Below, piece after piece: positions 1 through 14,390 of a stretch of DNA of 64,000 nucleotides; the stretch's first letter is position 1, and every line of letters starts with the position of its first letter. The notes under the pieces are model-generated. The model saw only the letters and a program-made list of their open reading frames with translations, made no database searches and was not told the DNA's origin. Both the position numbers and the translations under genes were made by a program. The DNA is from Paragorgia papillata (Eukaryota > Cnidaria > Anthozoa > Scleralcyonacea > Coralliidae), in NCBI GenBank assembly GCA_035771165.1, contig JAWNZC010000302.1, positions 118,501 through 182,500 of the forward strand. The letters are read 5' to 3'.

Positions 1-1240
1 AGAGCACCAGAGTGGAACAGAGAGCACCCGAGTGGAACAGAAAGCACCAGAGTGGAACAGAAAGCACCAGAGTGGAACATAGAGCACCAGAGTGGAACAG
101 AAAGCACCAGAGTGGAACGGAAAGCACCAGAGTGGAACAGAGAGCACCAGAGTGGAATAAAAAGCACCACCGTCGAAAGGAGAGCACCAGAGTGGAACAG
201 AGAGCACCCGAGTGGAACAGAAAGCACCAGAGTGGAACAGAAAGCACCAGAGTGGAACATAGAGCACCAGAGTGGAACAGAAAGCACCAGAGTGGAACGG
301 AAAGCACCAGAGTGGAACAGAGAGCACCAGAGTGGAATAAAAAGCACCACCGTCGAAAGGAGAGCACCAGAGTGGAACAGAGAGCACCAGAGTGGAACAG
401 AGAGCACCAGAGTGGACCAGAAAGCACCAGAGTGGAACAGAAAGCACCAGAGTGGAACAGAGAGCACCAGAGTATAACAGAGAGCACCAGAATGGAAGAG
501 AGAGCACCAGAGTGGAACAGAGAGCAACAGAGTGGAACGGAGAGCACCAGAGAGCACCAAAGTGGAATAGAGAGAACCAGAGCGGAACAGAAAGCACCAG
601 AAGAGAACAGAGAGCACTAAAGTGGAACAGAAAGCACCAGAGTGGAACAGAAAGCACCAGAGTGGAACATAGAGCACCAGAGTGGAACAGAAAGCACCAG
701 AGTGGAACGGAAAGCACCAGAGTGGAACAGAGAGCACCAGAGTGGAACAAAAAGCACCACCGTCGAAAGGAGAGCACCAGAGTGGAACAGAGAGCACCCG
801 AGTGGAACAGAAAGCACCAGAGTGGAACAGAAAGCACCAGAGTGGAACATAGAGCACCAGAGTGGAACAGAAAGCACCAGAGTGGAACGGAAAGCACCAG
901 AGTGGAACAGAGAGCACCAGAGTGGAATAAAAAGCACCACCGTCGAAAGGAGAGCACCAGAGTGGAACAGAGAGCACCCGAGTGGAACAGAAAGCACCAG
1001 AGTGGAACAGAAAGCACCAGAGTGGAACATAGAGCACCAGAGTGGAACAGAAAGCACCAGAGTGGAACGGAAAGCACCAGAGTGGAACAGAGAGCACCAG
1101 AGTGGAATAAAAAGCACCACCGTCGAAAGGAGAGCACCAGAGTGGAACAGAGAGCACCAGAGTGGAACAGAGAGCACCAGAGTGGACCAGAAAGCACCAG
1201 AGTGGAACAGAAAGCACCAGAGTGGAACATAGAGCACCAG
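1..1240. repeat. 180-bp higher-order repeat in the satellite
   Basis: Bases 181-360 repeat bases 1-180 exactly, that is nine monomers including one ACCACCGTCGAAAGG variant and one CACCCG variant. The same 180-bp unit recurs around 781-960 and 961-1140. This is local amplification of a nine-monomer block. Confidence 0.9.
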
Positions 1241-4200
1241 AGTGGAACAGAAAGCACCAGAGTGGAACGGAAAGCACCAGAGTGGAACAGAGAGCCCCAG
1301 AGTGGAATAAGAAAGCACCACAGTCGAAAGGAGAGCACCAGAGTGGAACATAAAGCACCAGAGTGGGACAGAGAGAACCAGAGGGAACAGAAAGCACCAG
1401 AGTGGAATGAAAACAACCAGAGTGGAATACAAAGCACCATAGTGTAACAGAAAGCACCAGAGAAGAACAGAAAACACCAGTGGGGAACAGAAAGCACCAG
1501 AGTGGAACAGAAAGCACCAAAGTGGAACAGAAAGCACCAGAGTGGAACAGAAAGCACCAGAGTGGAACATAAAGCATTAGTGTGGAACAGAAAGCATCAG
1601 AGAGGAACAGAAAGCACCAGAGTGGGATAGAAAGCACCAAAGTGGGACAGAAAGCACCAGAGTGGAACAGAAAGCACCAGAGGGGAACATAAAGCATTAG
1701 CGTGGAACAGAAAGCACCAGAGTGGAACAGATAGCACCAGAGTGGAACAGAGGGCACCAGAGTCGAACAGAAAGCACCAGAGTGAAAAGAAAGCACCAGA
1801 GTGGAACATAAAGCACCAGGGTGGAACAGAGAGCACCAGAGTGGGACAGAGACAAACCACAGTGGAACAGAGAGCACCAGAGTGGAAGAGAGAGCACCAG
1901 AGTATAACAGAGAGCACCAGAGTGGAAGAGAGAGCACCAGAGTGGAACAGAGAGCAACAGAGTGGAACGAAGAGCACCAGAGAGCGCCAAAGTGGAATAG
2001 AGAGCACCAGAGCGGAAACAGAGAGCACCGGAGTGGAACAGAGGAGCACCAGAAAGCACCAGAGTGGAACATAAAGCAATTAGCGTGAAACAGAAAGCAC
2101 AGAGTGGAAACAGATAGCACCAGAGTGGAACAGAGGGCACCAGAGTCGAACAGAAAGCACCAGAGTGAAAAGAAAGCACCAGAGTGGAACATAAAGCACC
2201 AGGGTGGACCAGAGAGCACCAGAGTGGGAACAGAGACCACCACAGTGGAACAGAGAGCACCAGAGTGGAACAGAGAGCACCAGAGTGGAACAGAGAGCAC
2301 CAGAGTATAACAGAGAGCACCAGAGTGGAAGAGAGAGCACCCAGAGTGGAAACAGAGAGCTAACAGAGTGGAACGAAAGAGCACCAGAGAGCGCCAAAGT
2401 GGAATAGAGAGCACCAGAGCGGAACAGAGAGCACCGGAGTGGAACTGAGAGCACCAGAAAGCACCAGAGTGGAACATAAAGCATTAGCGTGAACAGAAAG
2501 CACAGAGTGGAACAGATAGCACCAGAGTGGAACAGAGGGCACCAGAGTCGAACAGAAAGCACCAGAGTGAAAAGAAAGCACCAGAGTGGAACATAAAGCA
2601 CCAGGGTGGACCAGAGAGCACCAGAGTGGGACAGAGACCACCACAGTGGAACAGAGAGCACCAGAGTGGAACAGAGAGCACCAGAGTGGAACAGAGAGCA
2701 CCAGAGTAGAGAGAGCACCAGAGTGAACAGAAAGCACCAGAGTGGAACAGAAAGCACCAGAGTGGAACAGATAGCACCAGAGTGGAACAGAGGGCACCAG
2801 AGTCGAACAGAAAGCACCAGAGTGAACAGAAAGCACCAGAGTGGAACATAAAGCACCAGGATAGAACAGAGAGCACCAGAGTGGGACAGAGACCACCACA
2901 GTGGAACAGAGAGCACCAGAGTGGAACAGAGAGCACCAGAGTGGAACAGAGAGCGCCAGAGTGCAACATAGAGAACCAGAGTTGAACAGAGAGCACCAGA
3001 GTGGAACAGAGAGCACCAGAGTATAACAGAGAGCACCAGAGTGGAACAGAGAGCACCAGCGTGGAACAGAGAGCGCCAGAGTGCAACATAGAGAACCAGA
3101 GTGGAACAGAGAGCACCAGAGTAGAACAGAGAGCACCAGAGTATAACAGAGAGCACCAAAGTGGAAGAGAGAGCACCAGAAAGCACCAGAGTGGAACAGA
3201 AAGCATTAGCGTGGAACAGAAAGCACCAGAGTGGAACAGATAGCACCAGAGTGGAACAGAGGGCACCAGAGTCGAACAGAAAGCACCAGAGTGAACAGAA
3301 AGCACCAGAGTGGAACATAAAGCACCAGGATAGAACAGAGAGCACCAGAGTGGGACAGAGACCACCACAGTGGAACAGAGAGCACCAGAGTGGAACAGAG
3401 AGCACCAGAGTGGAACAGAGAGCGCCAGAGTGCAACATAGAGAACCAGAGTTGAACAGAGAGCACCAGAGTGGAACAGAGAGCACCAGAGTATAACAGAG
3501 AGCACCAGAGTGGAAGAGAGAGCACCAGAGTGGAACAGAGAGCAACAGAGTGGAACGGAGAGCACCAGAGAGCAGCAAAGTGGAATAGAGAGCACCAGAG
3601 CGGAACAGAGAGCACCGGAGTGGAACAGAGAGCACCAGAAAGCACCAGAGTGGAACAGAAAGCATTAGCGTGGAACAGAAAGCACCAGAGTGGAACAGAT
3701 AGCACCAGAGTGGAACAGAGCACCAGAGTCGAACAGAAAGCACCAGAGTGAACAGAAAGCACCAGAGTGGAACAGAAACATAAATCACCAGGGTGGAACA
3801 GAGAGCACCAGAGTGGGACAGAGACCACCACAGTGGAACAGAGAGCACCAGAGTGGAACAGAGAGCACCAGAGTGGAACAGAGAGCGCCAGAGTGCAACA
3901 TAGAGAACCAGAGTTGAACAGAGAGCACCAGAGTGGAACAGAGAGCACCAGAGTATAACAGAGAGCACCAGAGTGTAAGAGAGAGCACCAGAGTGGAACA
4001 GAGAGCAACAGAGTGGAACGGAGAGCACCAGAGAGCAGCAAAGTGGAATAGAGAGCACCAGAGCGGAACAGAGAGCACCGGAGTGGAACAGAGAAGCACC
4101 AGAGTGGAACAGAAAGCACCAGAAGAGAACAGAGAGCACTAAAGTGGAACAGAAAGCACCAGAGTGGAACATAGAGCACCAGAGTGGAACAGAAAGCACC

Positions 4201-7200
4201 AGAGTGGAACGGAAAGCACCAGAGTGGAACAGAGAGCACCATAGTCGAACAAAAAGCACCACCGTCGAAAGGAGAGCACCAGAGTGGAACAGAGAGCACC
4301 AGAGTGGAAAAGAGAGCACGATAGTGGAACAGAGAGCACCAGAGTGGAACAGAGAGCACCAGAAAGCACCAGAGTGGAACATAAAGGATTAGCGTGGAAC
4401 AGAAAGCACCAGAGTGGAACAGATAGCACCAGAGTTGAACAGAGGGCACCAGAGTCGAACAGAAAGCACCAGAGTGAACAGAAAGCACCAGAGTGGAACA
4501 TCAAGCACCAGGGTGGAACAGAGAGCACCAGAGTGGGACAGAGACCACCACAGTGGAACAGAGAGCACCAGAGTGGAACAGAGAGCAGCAGAGTGGAACA
4601 GAGAGCGCCAAAGTGCAACATAGAGAACCAGAGTGGAACAGATAGCACCAGAGTGGAACAGAGGGCACCCGAGTCGAACAGAAAGCACCAGAGTGAACAG
4701 AAAGCACCAGAGTGGAACATAAAGCACCAGGGTAGAACAGAGAGCACCAGAGTGGGACAGAGACCACCACAGTGGAACAGAGAGCACCAGAGTGGAACAG
4801 AGAGCACCAGAGTGGAACAGAGAGCGCCAGAGTGCAACATAGAGAACCAGAGTTGAACAGAGAGCACCAGAGTGGAACAGAGAGCACCAGAGTATAACAG
4901 AGAGCACCAGAGTGGAAGAGAGAGCACCAGAGTGGAACAGAGAGCAACAGAGTGGAACGGAGAGCACCAGAGAGCAGCAAAGTGGAATAGAGAGCACCAG
5001 AGCGGAACAGAGAGCACCGGAGTGGAACAGAGAGCACCAGAAAGCACCAGAGTGGAACAGAAAGCATTAGCGTGGAACAGAAAGCACCAGAGTGGAACAG
5101 ATAGCACCAGAGTGGAACAGAGGGCACCAGAGTCGAACAGAAAGCACCAGAGTGAACAGAAAGCACCAGAGTGGAACATAAATCACCAGGGTGGAACAGA
5201 GAGCACCAGAGTGGGACAGAGACCACCACAGTGGAACAGAGAGCACCAGAGTGGAACAGAGAGCACCAGAGTGGAACAGAGAGCGCCAGAGTGAAACATA
5301 GAGAACCAGAGTTGAACAGAGAGCACCAGAGTGGAACAGAGAGCACCAGAGTATAACAGAGAGCACCAGAGTGTAAGAGAGAGCACCAGAGTGGAACAGA
5401 GAGCAACAGAGTAGAACGGAGCGCACCAGAGAGCAGCAAAGTGGAATAGAGAGCACCAGAGCGGAACAGAGAGCACCGGAGTGGAACAGAGAGCACCAGA
5501 AAGCACCAGAGTGGAACAGAAAGCACCAGAAGAGAACAGAGAGCACCAGAGTGAACAGAAAGCACCAGAGTGGAACATCAAGCACCAGGGTGGAACAGAG
5601 AGCACCAGAGTGGGACAGAGACCACCACAGTGGAACAGAGAGCACCAGAGTGGAACAGAGAGCACCAGAGTGGAACAGAGCGTCAGAGTGCAACATAGAG
5701 AACCAGAGTGGAACAGAGAGCACCAGAGTGGAACAGAGAGCACCAGAGTATAACAGAGAGCACCAGAGTGGAAGAGACAGCACCAGAGTGGAACAGAGAG
5801 CAACAGAGTGGAACGGAGAGCACCAGAGAGCACCAAAGTGGAATAGAGAGCACCAGAGCGGAACAGAGAGCACCGGAGTGGAACAGAGAGCACCGGAAAG
5901 CACTAGAGTGGAACAGAAAGCACCAGAGTGGAACAGAAAGCACCAGAGTGGAACATAGAGCACCAGAGTGGAACAGAGAGCACCAGAGTGGAACAAAAAG
6001 CACCACCGTCGAAAGGAGAGCACCAGAGTGGAACAGAGAGCACCCGAGTGGAACAGAAAGCACCAGAGTGGAACAGAAAGCACCAGAGTGGAACATAGAG
6101 CACCAGAGTGGAACAGAAAGCACCAGAGTGGAACGGAAAGCACCAGAGTGGAACCAAGAGCACCAGAGTGGAATAAAAAGCACCACCGTCGAAAGGAGAG
6201 CACCAGAGTGGAACAGAGAGCACCAGAGTGGAACAGAAAGCACCAGAGTGGAACATAGAGCACCAGAGTGGAACAGAAAGCACCAGAGTTGAACGAAAAG
6301 CACCAGAGTGGAACATAGAGCACCAGAGTGGAATAAAAAGCACCACAGTCGAAAGGAGAGCACCAGAGTGGAACATAAAGCACCAGAGTGGGACAGAGAG
6401 AACCAGAGTGAACACAAAGCACCAGAGTGGAATGGAAACAACCAGAGTGGAATAGAAAGCACCATAGTGTAACAGAAAGCACCAGAGAAGAACAGAAAAC
6501 ACCAGTGTGGAACAGAAAGCACCAGAGTGGAACAGAAAGCACCAAAGTGGAACAGAAAGCACCAGAGTGGAACAGAAAGCACCAGAGTGGAACATAAAGC
6601 ATTAGTGTGGAACAGAAAGCACATCAGAGAGGAACAGAAAGCACCAGAGTGGGATTAGAAAGCACCAAAGTGGGACAGAAAGCACCAGAGTGGAAAAGCA
6701 CCAAATTGGGACAGAAAGCATTACCAGAGTGGAACAGAAAGCACCAGAGTGGAACATAAGCATTAGCGTGGAACAGAAAGCACCAGAGTGGAACAGATAG
6801 CACCAGAGTGGAACAGAGGGCACCAGAGTCGAACAGAAAGCACCAGAGTAAACAGAAAGCACCAGAGTGGAACATAAAGCACCAGGGTGGAACAGAGAGC
6901 ACCAGAGTGGGACAGAGACCACCACAGTGGAACAGAGAGCACCAGAGTGGAACAGAGAGCGCCAGAGTGCAACATAGAGAACCAGAGTGGAACAGAGAGC
7001 ACCAGTGTGGAACAGAGAGCACCAGAGTGGAAGAGAGAGCACCAGAGTGGAACAGAGAGCAACAGAGTGGAACGGAGAGCACCAGAGAGCACCAAAGTGG
7101 AATAGAGAGCACCAGAGCGGAACAGAGAGCACCGGAGTGGAACAGAGAGCACCAGAAAGCACCAGAGTGGAAAAGAAAGCACCATAGTGGAACAGAAAAC

Positions 7201-8149
7201 ACCATAGCGGAACAGAGAGCACCAGAGTGGAACAGAAAGGAGCAGAATGAAACAGAAAGCACGAGAGTGGAAAGGAGAGCACCAGTGTGGAAAGGAGAGC
7301 ACCAGAGTGGAAGAGAAAGCAAAAGATTGGAACAGAAATCACCAGACTGGAACAGAGAGCAACAGAGTGGAACAGAAAGCACCAGAATGAAACAGGGAGC
7401 ACTAGAGTGGAACAGAAAGCACTAGAGTGGAACAGAAAGCACAAGAGTGGAACAGAAAGCACAAGAGTGGAACAGAGAGAACCAGAGTGGAACAGAGAAC
7501 ACCAGAGTGGGAAAAAGCACCAAAGTGGAATGAAAAGCACCAGAGTGGAACAGGGAGCAACAGAATGGAACAGAGAGCACCAAAGTGAACAGAAAGCACC
7601 AGAGTGGAACATAAAGCACCAGGGTGGAACAGAGAGCACCAGAGTGGGACAGAGACCACCACAGTGGAACAGAGAGCACCAGAGTGGAACAGAAAGCACT
7701 GGAGTGGTATGGAAAGCACCAGAGTGGAACAGAAAGCACCAGAAGAGAACAGAGAGCACTAAAGTGCAACAGAAAGCACCAGAGTGGAACAGAAAGCACC
7801 AGAGTGGAACAGAAAGCACCAGAGTGGAACATAGAGCACCAGAGTGGAACTGAAAGCACCAGAGTGGAACAGAGAGCACCAGAGTGGAACAAAAAGCACC
7901 ACCATCGAAAGGAGAGCACCAGAGTGGAACAGAGAGCACCAGAGTGGAAAAGAGAGCACGATAGTGGAACAGAGAGCACCAGAGTGGAACAGAAAGCACC
8001 AGAGTGGAACAGAAAGCACCAGAGTCGAACAGAGAGCACCAGAGTGGAACAGAAAGCACCAGAGTGGAACAGAGAGCACCAGAGTGGAACAGAAAGCACC
8101 AGAGTGGAATAGAAAGCACCATAGTGGAACAGAAAGCACCAGAGTGAAC

Positions 8150-11100
8150 AGAAAAACACCAGTGTGGAACAGAAAGCACCAGAGTGGAACAGAAAGCACC
8201 AAAGTGGAACAGAAAGCACCAGAGTGGAACAGAAAGCACCAGAGTGGAACATAAAGCATTAGTGTGGAACAGAAAGCATCAGAGAGGAACAGAAAGCACC
8301 AGAGTGGGATAGAATGCACCAAAGTGGGACAGAAAGCACCAGAGTGGAACAGAAAGCACCAGAGTGGAACAGAAAGCATTAGCGTGGAACAGAAAGCACA
8401 GGAGTGGAACAGATAGCACCAGAGTGGAACAGAGGGCACCAGAGTCGAACGGAAAGCACCAGAGTGAAAAGAAAGCACCAGAGGGGAACATAAAGCACCA
8501 GGGTGGAACAGAGAGCACCAGAGTGGGACAGAGACCACCACAGTGGAACAGAGAGCGCCAGAGTGCAACATAGAGAACCAGAATGGAACAGAGAGCACCA
8601 GAGTGGAACAGAGAGCACCAGAGTATAACAGAGAGCACCAGAGTGGAAGAGAGAGCACCAGAGTGGAACAGAGAGCAACAGAGTGGAACGGAGAGCACCA
8701 GAGAGCACCAAAGTGGAATAGAGAGCACCAGAGCGGAACAGAGAGCACCGGAGTGGAACAGAGAGCACCAGAAAGCACCAGAGTGGAACATAAAGCATTA
8801 GCGTGGAACAGAAAGGACCAGAGTGGAACAGATAGCACCAGAGTGGAACATAAAGCACCTGGGTGGAACAGAGAGCACCAGAGTGGGACAGAGACCACCA
8901 CAGTGGAACAGAGAGCACCAGAGTGGAACAGAGAGCACCAGAGTGGAACAGAGAGCGCCAGAGTGCAACATAGAGAACCAGAGTGGAACAGAGAGCACCA
9001 GAGTGGAACAGAGAGCACCAGAGTATAACAGAGAGCACCAGCGTGGAAGAGAGGGCACCAGAGTGGAAGAGAGGGCACCAGAGTCGAACAGAAAGCACCA
9101 AGAGCACCGGAATGGAACGGAAAACACCCGAATGGAACAGAGAGCACCAGAGAGCACCAGAAAGCACCAGAGTGGAACAGAAAGCACCAGAAGAGAACAG
9201 AGAGCACTAAAGTGGAACAGAAAGCACCAGAGTGGAACGGAAAGCACCAAAGTGGAACAGAAAGCACCAGAGTGGAACAGAGAGAACCAGAGTGAACAGA
9301 AAGCACCAGAGTGGAATGGAAAGCACCATAGTGGAACAGAAAGCACCAGAGAAGAACAGAAAACACCAGTGTGGAACAGAAAGCACCAGAGTGGAACAGA
9401 AAGCACCAAAGTGGAACAGAAAGCACCAGAGTGGAACAGAAAGCACCAGAGTGGAACATAAAGCATTAGTGTGGAACAGAAAGCATCAGAGCGGAACAGA
9501 AAGCACCAGAGTGGGATAGAATGCACCAAAGTGGGACAGAAAGCACCAGAGTGGAACAGAAAGCACCAGAGTGGAACAGAAAGCATTAGCGTGGAACAGA
9601 AAGCACAGGAGTGGAACAGATAGCACCAGAGTGGAACAGAGGGCACCAGAGTCGAACAGAAAGCACCAGAGTGAAAAGAAAGCACCAGAGGGGAACATAA
9701 AGCACCAGGGTGGAACAGAGAGCACCAGAGTGGGACAGAGACCACCACAGTGGAACAGAGAGCGCCAGAGTGCAACATAGAGAACCAGAATGGAACAGAG
9801 AGCACCAGAGTGGAACAGAGAGCACCAGAGTATAACAGAGAGCACCAGAGTGGAAGAGAGAGCACCAGAGTGGAACAGAGAGCAACAGAGTGGAACGGAG
9901 AGCACCAGAGAGCACCAAAGTGGAATAGAGAGCACCAGAGCGGAACAGAGAGCACCGGAGTGGAACAGAGAGCACCAGAAAGCACCAGAGTGGAACATAA
10001 AGCATTAGCGTGGAACAGAAAGGACCAGAGTGGAACAGATAGCACCAGAGTGGAACATAAAGCACCTGGGTGGAACAGAGAGCACCAGAGTGGGACAGAG
10101 ACCACCACAGTGGAACAGAGAGCACCAGAGTGGAACAGAGAGCACCAGAGTGGAACAGAGAGCGCCAGAGTGCAACATAGAGAACCAGAGTGGAACAGAG
10201 AGCACCAGAGTGGAACAGAGAGCACCAGGGTATAACAGAGAGCACCAGAGTGGAAGAGAGGGCACCAGAGTGGAAGAGAGGGCACCAGAGTCGAACAGAA
10301 AGCACCAAGAGCACCGGAATGGAACGGAAAACACCCGAATGGAACAGAGAGCACCAGAGAGCACCAGAAAGCACCAGAGTGGAACAGAAAGCACCAGAAG
10401 AGAACAGAGAGCACTAAAGTGGAACAGAAAGCACCAGAGTGGAACGGAAAGCACCAAAGTGGAACAGAAAGCACCAGAGTGGAACAGAGAGAACCAGAGT
10501 GAACAGAAAGCACCAGAGTGGAATGGAAAGCACCATAGTGGAACAGAAAGCACCAGAGAAGAACATAAAACACCAGTGTGGAACAGAAAGCACCAGAGTG
10601 GAACAGAAAGCACCAAAGTGGAACAGAAAGCACCAGAGTGGAACAGAAAGCACCAGAGTGGAACATAAAGCATTAGTGTGGAACAGAAAGCATCAGAGAG
10701 GAACAGAAAGCACCAGAGTGGGATAGAAAGCACCAAAGTGGGACAGAAAGCACCAGAGTGGAACAGAAAGCACCAGAGTGGAACAGAAAGCATTAGCGTG
10801 GAACAGAAAGCACAGGAGTGGAACAGATAGCACCAGAGTGGAACAGAGGGCACCAGAGTCGAACAGAAAGCACCAGAGTGAAAAGAAAGCACCAGAGGGG
10901 AACATAAAGCACCAGGGTGGAACAGAGAGCACCAGAGTGGGACAGAGACCACCACAGTGGAACAGAGAGCGCCAGAGTGCAACATAGAGAACCAGAATGG
11001 AACAGAGAGCACCAGAGTGGAACAGAGAGCACCAGAGTATAACACAGAGCACCAGAGTGGAAGAGAGAGCACCAGAGTGGAACAGAGAGCAACAGAGTGG

Positions 11101-11770
11101 AACGGAGAGCACCAGAGAGCACCAAAGTGGAATAGAGAGCACCAGAGCGGAACAGAGAGCACCGGAGTGGAACAGAGAGCACCAGAAAGCACCAGAGTGG
11201 AACATAAAGCATTAGCGTGGAACAGAAAGGACCAGAGTGGAACAGATAGCACCAGAGTGGAACAGAGCGCCCCAGAGTCGAACAGAAAGCACCAGAGTGA
11301 ACAGAAAGCACCAGAGTGGAACATAAAGCACCTGGGTGGAACAGAGAGCACCAGAGTGGGACAGAGACCACCACAGTGGAACAGAGAGCACCAGAGTGGA
11401 ACAGAGAGCACCAGAGTGGAACAGAGAGCGCCAGAGTGCAACACAGAGAACAAGAGTGGAACAGAGAGCACCAGAGTGGAACAGAGAGCACCAGAGTATA
11501 ACAGAGAGCACCAGAGTGGAAGAGAGGGCACCAGAGTGGAAGAGAGGGCACCAGAGTCGAACAGAAAGCACCAAGAGCACCGCAATGGAACGGAAAACAC
11601 CCGAATGGAACAGAGAGCACCAGAGAGCACCAGAAAGCACCAGAGTGGAACAGAAAGCACCAGAAGAGAACAGAGAGCACTAAAGTGGAACAGAAAGCAC
11701 CAGAGTGGAACGGAAAGCACCAAAGTGGGACAGAAAGCACCAGAGTGGAACAGAAAGCACCAGAGTGGAA
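8150..11770. repeat. 1,207-bp higher-order repeat, three tandem copies
   Basis: Landmark variant strings recur at a constant 1,207-bp offset, for example reading-frame ends at 8,279/9,486/10,693 and 8,364/9,571/10,778. The three copies are nearly identical. The third diverges near 11,260-11,340, where extra monomers appear. Since 1,207 is not a multiple of 20, the unit has at least one internal monomer-length change that is copied faithfully. Confidence 0.88.
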
Positions 11771-13499
11771 CATAAAGCATTAGCGTGGAACAGAAAGCAC
11801 CAGAGTGGAACAGATAGCACCAGAGTGGAACAGAGGGTACCAGAGTCGAACAGAAAGCATCAGAGTGGAACAGAAAGCACCAAGAGCACCGGAATGGAAC
11901 GGAAAGCACCCGAATGGAACAGAGAGCACCAGAAAGCACCAGAGTGGAACAGAAAGCACCAGAAGAGAACAGAGAGCACTAAAGTGGAACATAGAGCACC
12001 AGAGTGGAACAGAAAGCACCAGAGTGGAACGGAAAGCACCAGAGTGGAACAGAGAGCACCAGAGTGGAACAAAAAGCACCACCATCGAAAGGAGAGCACC
12101 AGAGTGGAACAGAGAGCACCAGAGTGCAACATAGAGAACCAGAGTGGAACAGAGAGCACCAGAGTGGAACAGAGAGCACCAGAGTATAACAGAGAGCACC
12201 AGAGTGGAAGAGAGAGCACCAGAGTGGAACAGAGAGGAACAGAGTGGAACGGAGAGCACCAGAGAGCACCAAAGTGTAATACAGAGCACCAGAGCGGAAA
12301 AGAGAGCACCGGAGTGGAACGGAGAGCACCAGAAAGCACCAGAGTGGAACAGAAAGCACCAGAAGAGAACAGAGAGCACCAAAGTGGAACAGAAAGCACC
12401 AGAGTGGAACAGAAAGCACCAGAGTGGAACATAGAGCACCAGAGTGGAACAGAAAGCACCAGAGTGGAACGGAAAGCACCAGAGTGGAACAGAGAGCACC
12501 AGAGTGGAACAAAAAGCACCACCGTCGAAAGGAGAGCACCAGAGTGGAACAGAGAGCACCCGAGTGGAAAAGAGAGCACGATAGTGGAACAGAGAGCACC
12601 AGAGTGGAACAGAGAGCACCAGAAAGCACCAGAGTGGAACATAAAGCATTAGCGTGGAACAGAAAGCACCAGAGTGGAACAGATAGCACCAGAGTGGAAC
12701 AGAGGGCACCAGAGTCGAACAGAAAGCACCAGAGTGAACAGAAAGCACCAGAGTGGAACATAAAGCACCAGGGTGGAACAGAGAGCACCAGAGTGGGACA
12801 GAGACCACCACAGTGGAACAGAGAGCACCAGAGTGGAACAGAGAGCACCAGAGTGGAACAGAGAGGGCCAGATTGCAACATAGAGAACCAGAGTGGAACA
12901 GAGAGCACCAGAGTGGAACAGAGAGCACCAGAGTATAACAGAGAGCACCAGAGTGGAAGAGAGAGCACCAGAGTGGAACGGAGAGCACCAAAGAGCACCA
13001 AAGTGGAATAGAGAGCACCAGAGCGGAACAGAGAGCACCGGAGTGGAACAGAGAGCACCAGAAAGCACCAGAGTGGAACAGAAAGCACCAGAAGAGAACA
13101 GAGAGCACCAAAGTGGAACAGAAAGCACCAGAGTGGAACAGAAAGCACCAGAGTGGAACATAGAGCACCAGAGTGGAACAGAAAGCACCAGAGTGGAACA
13201 TAAAGCATTAGTGTGGAACAGAAAGCACCAGAGTGGGACAGAAAGCACCAAAGTGGGACAGAAAGCACCAGAGTGGAACAGAAAGCACCAGAGTGGAACA
13301 TAAAGCATTAGCGTGGAACAGAAAGCACCAGAGTGGCACAGATAGCACCAGAGTGGAACAGAGGGCACCAGAGTCGAACAGAAAGCACCAGAGTGAACAG
13401 AAAGCACCAGAGTGGAACATAAAGCACCAGGGTGGAACAGAGAGCACGAGAGTGGGACAGAGACCACCACAGTGGAACAGAGAGCACCAGAGTGGAACA

Positions 13500-14390
13500 G
13501 AAAGCACCGGAGTGGAATGGAAAGCACCAGAGTGGAACAGAAAGCACCAGAAGAGAACAGAGAGCACTAAAGTGGAACCGAAAGCACCAGAGTGGAACAG
13601 AAAGCACCGGAGTGGAACATAGAGCACCAGAGTGGAACAGAAAGCACCAGAGTGGAACGGAAAGCACCAGAGTGGAACAGAGAGCACCAGAGTGGAACGA
13701 AAAGCACCACCGTCGAAAGGAGAGCACCAGAGTGGAACAGAGAGCACCAGAGTGGAAAAGAGAGCACGATAGTGGAACAGAGAGCACCAGAGTGGAACAG
13801 AAAGCACCAGAGTGGAACAGAAAGCACCAGAGTGGAACAGAAAGCACCAGAGTGGAACATAGAGCACCAGAGTGGAACAGAAAGCACCAGTGTGGAACGG
13901 AAAGCACCAGAGTGGAACAGAGAGCACCAGAGTGGAACAGAAAGCACCGGAGTGGAATGGAAAGCACCAGAGTGGAACAGAAAGCACCAGAAGAGAACAG
14001 AGAGCACTAAAGTGGAACCGAAAGCACCAGAGTGGAACAGAAAGCACCGGAGTGGAACATAGAGCACCAGAGTGGAACAGAAAGCACCAGAGTGGAACGG
14101 AAAGCACCAGAGTGGAACAGAGAGCACCAGAGTGGAACGAAAAGCACCACCGTCGAAAGGAGAGCACCAGAGTGGAACAGAGAGCACCAGAGTGGAAAAG
14201 AGAGCACGATAGTGGAACAGAGAGCACCAGAGTGGAACAGAAAGCACCAGAGTGGAACAGAAAGCACCAGAGTGGAACAGAAAGCACCAGAGTGGAACAT
14301 AGAGCACCAGAGTGGAACAGAAAGCACCAGTGTGGAACGGAAAGCACCAGAGTGGAACAGAGAGCACCAGAGTGGAATAAAAAGCACCAC
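13500..14390. repeat. 440-bp higher-order repeat, two tandem copies
   Basis: The block starting near 13,567 recurs at 14,007, an offset of 440 bp or 22 monomers, with almost no differences, including the CACGATAGTGG and CACCGTCGAAAGG variants. Confidence 0.85.
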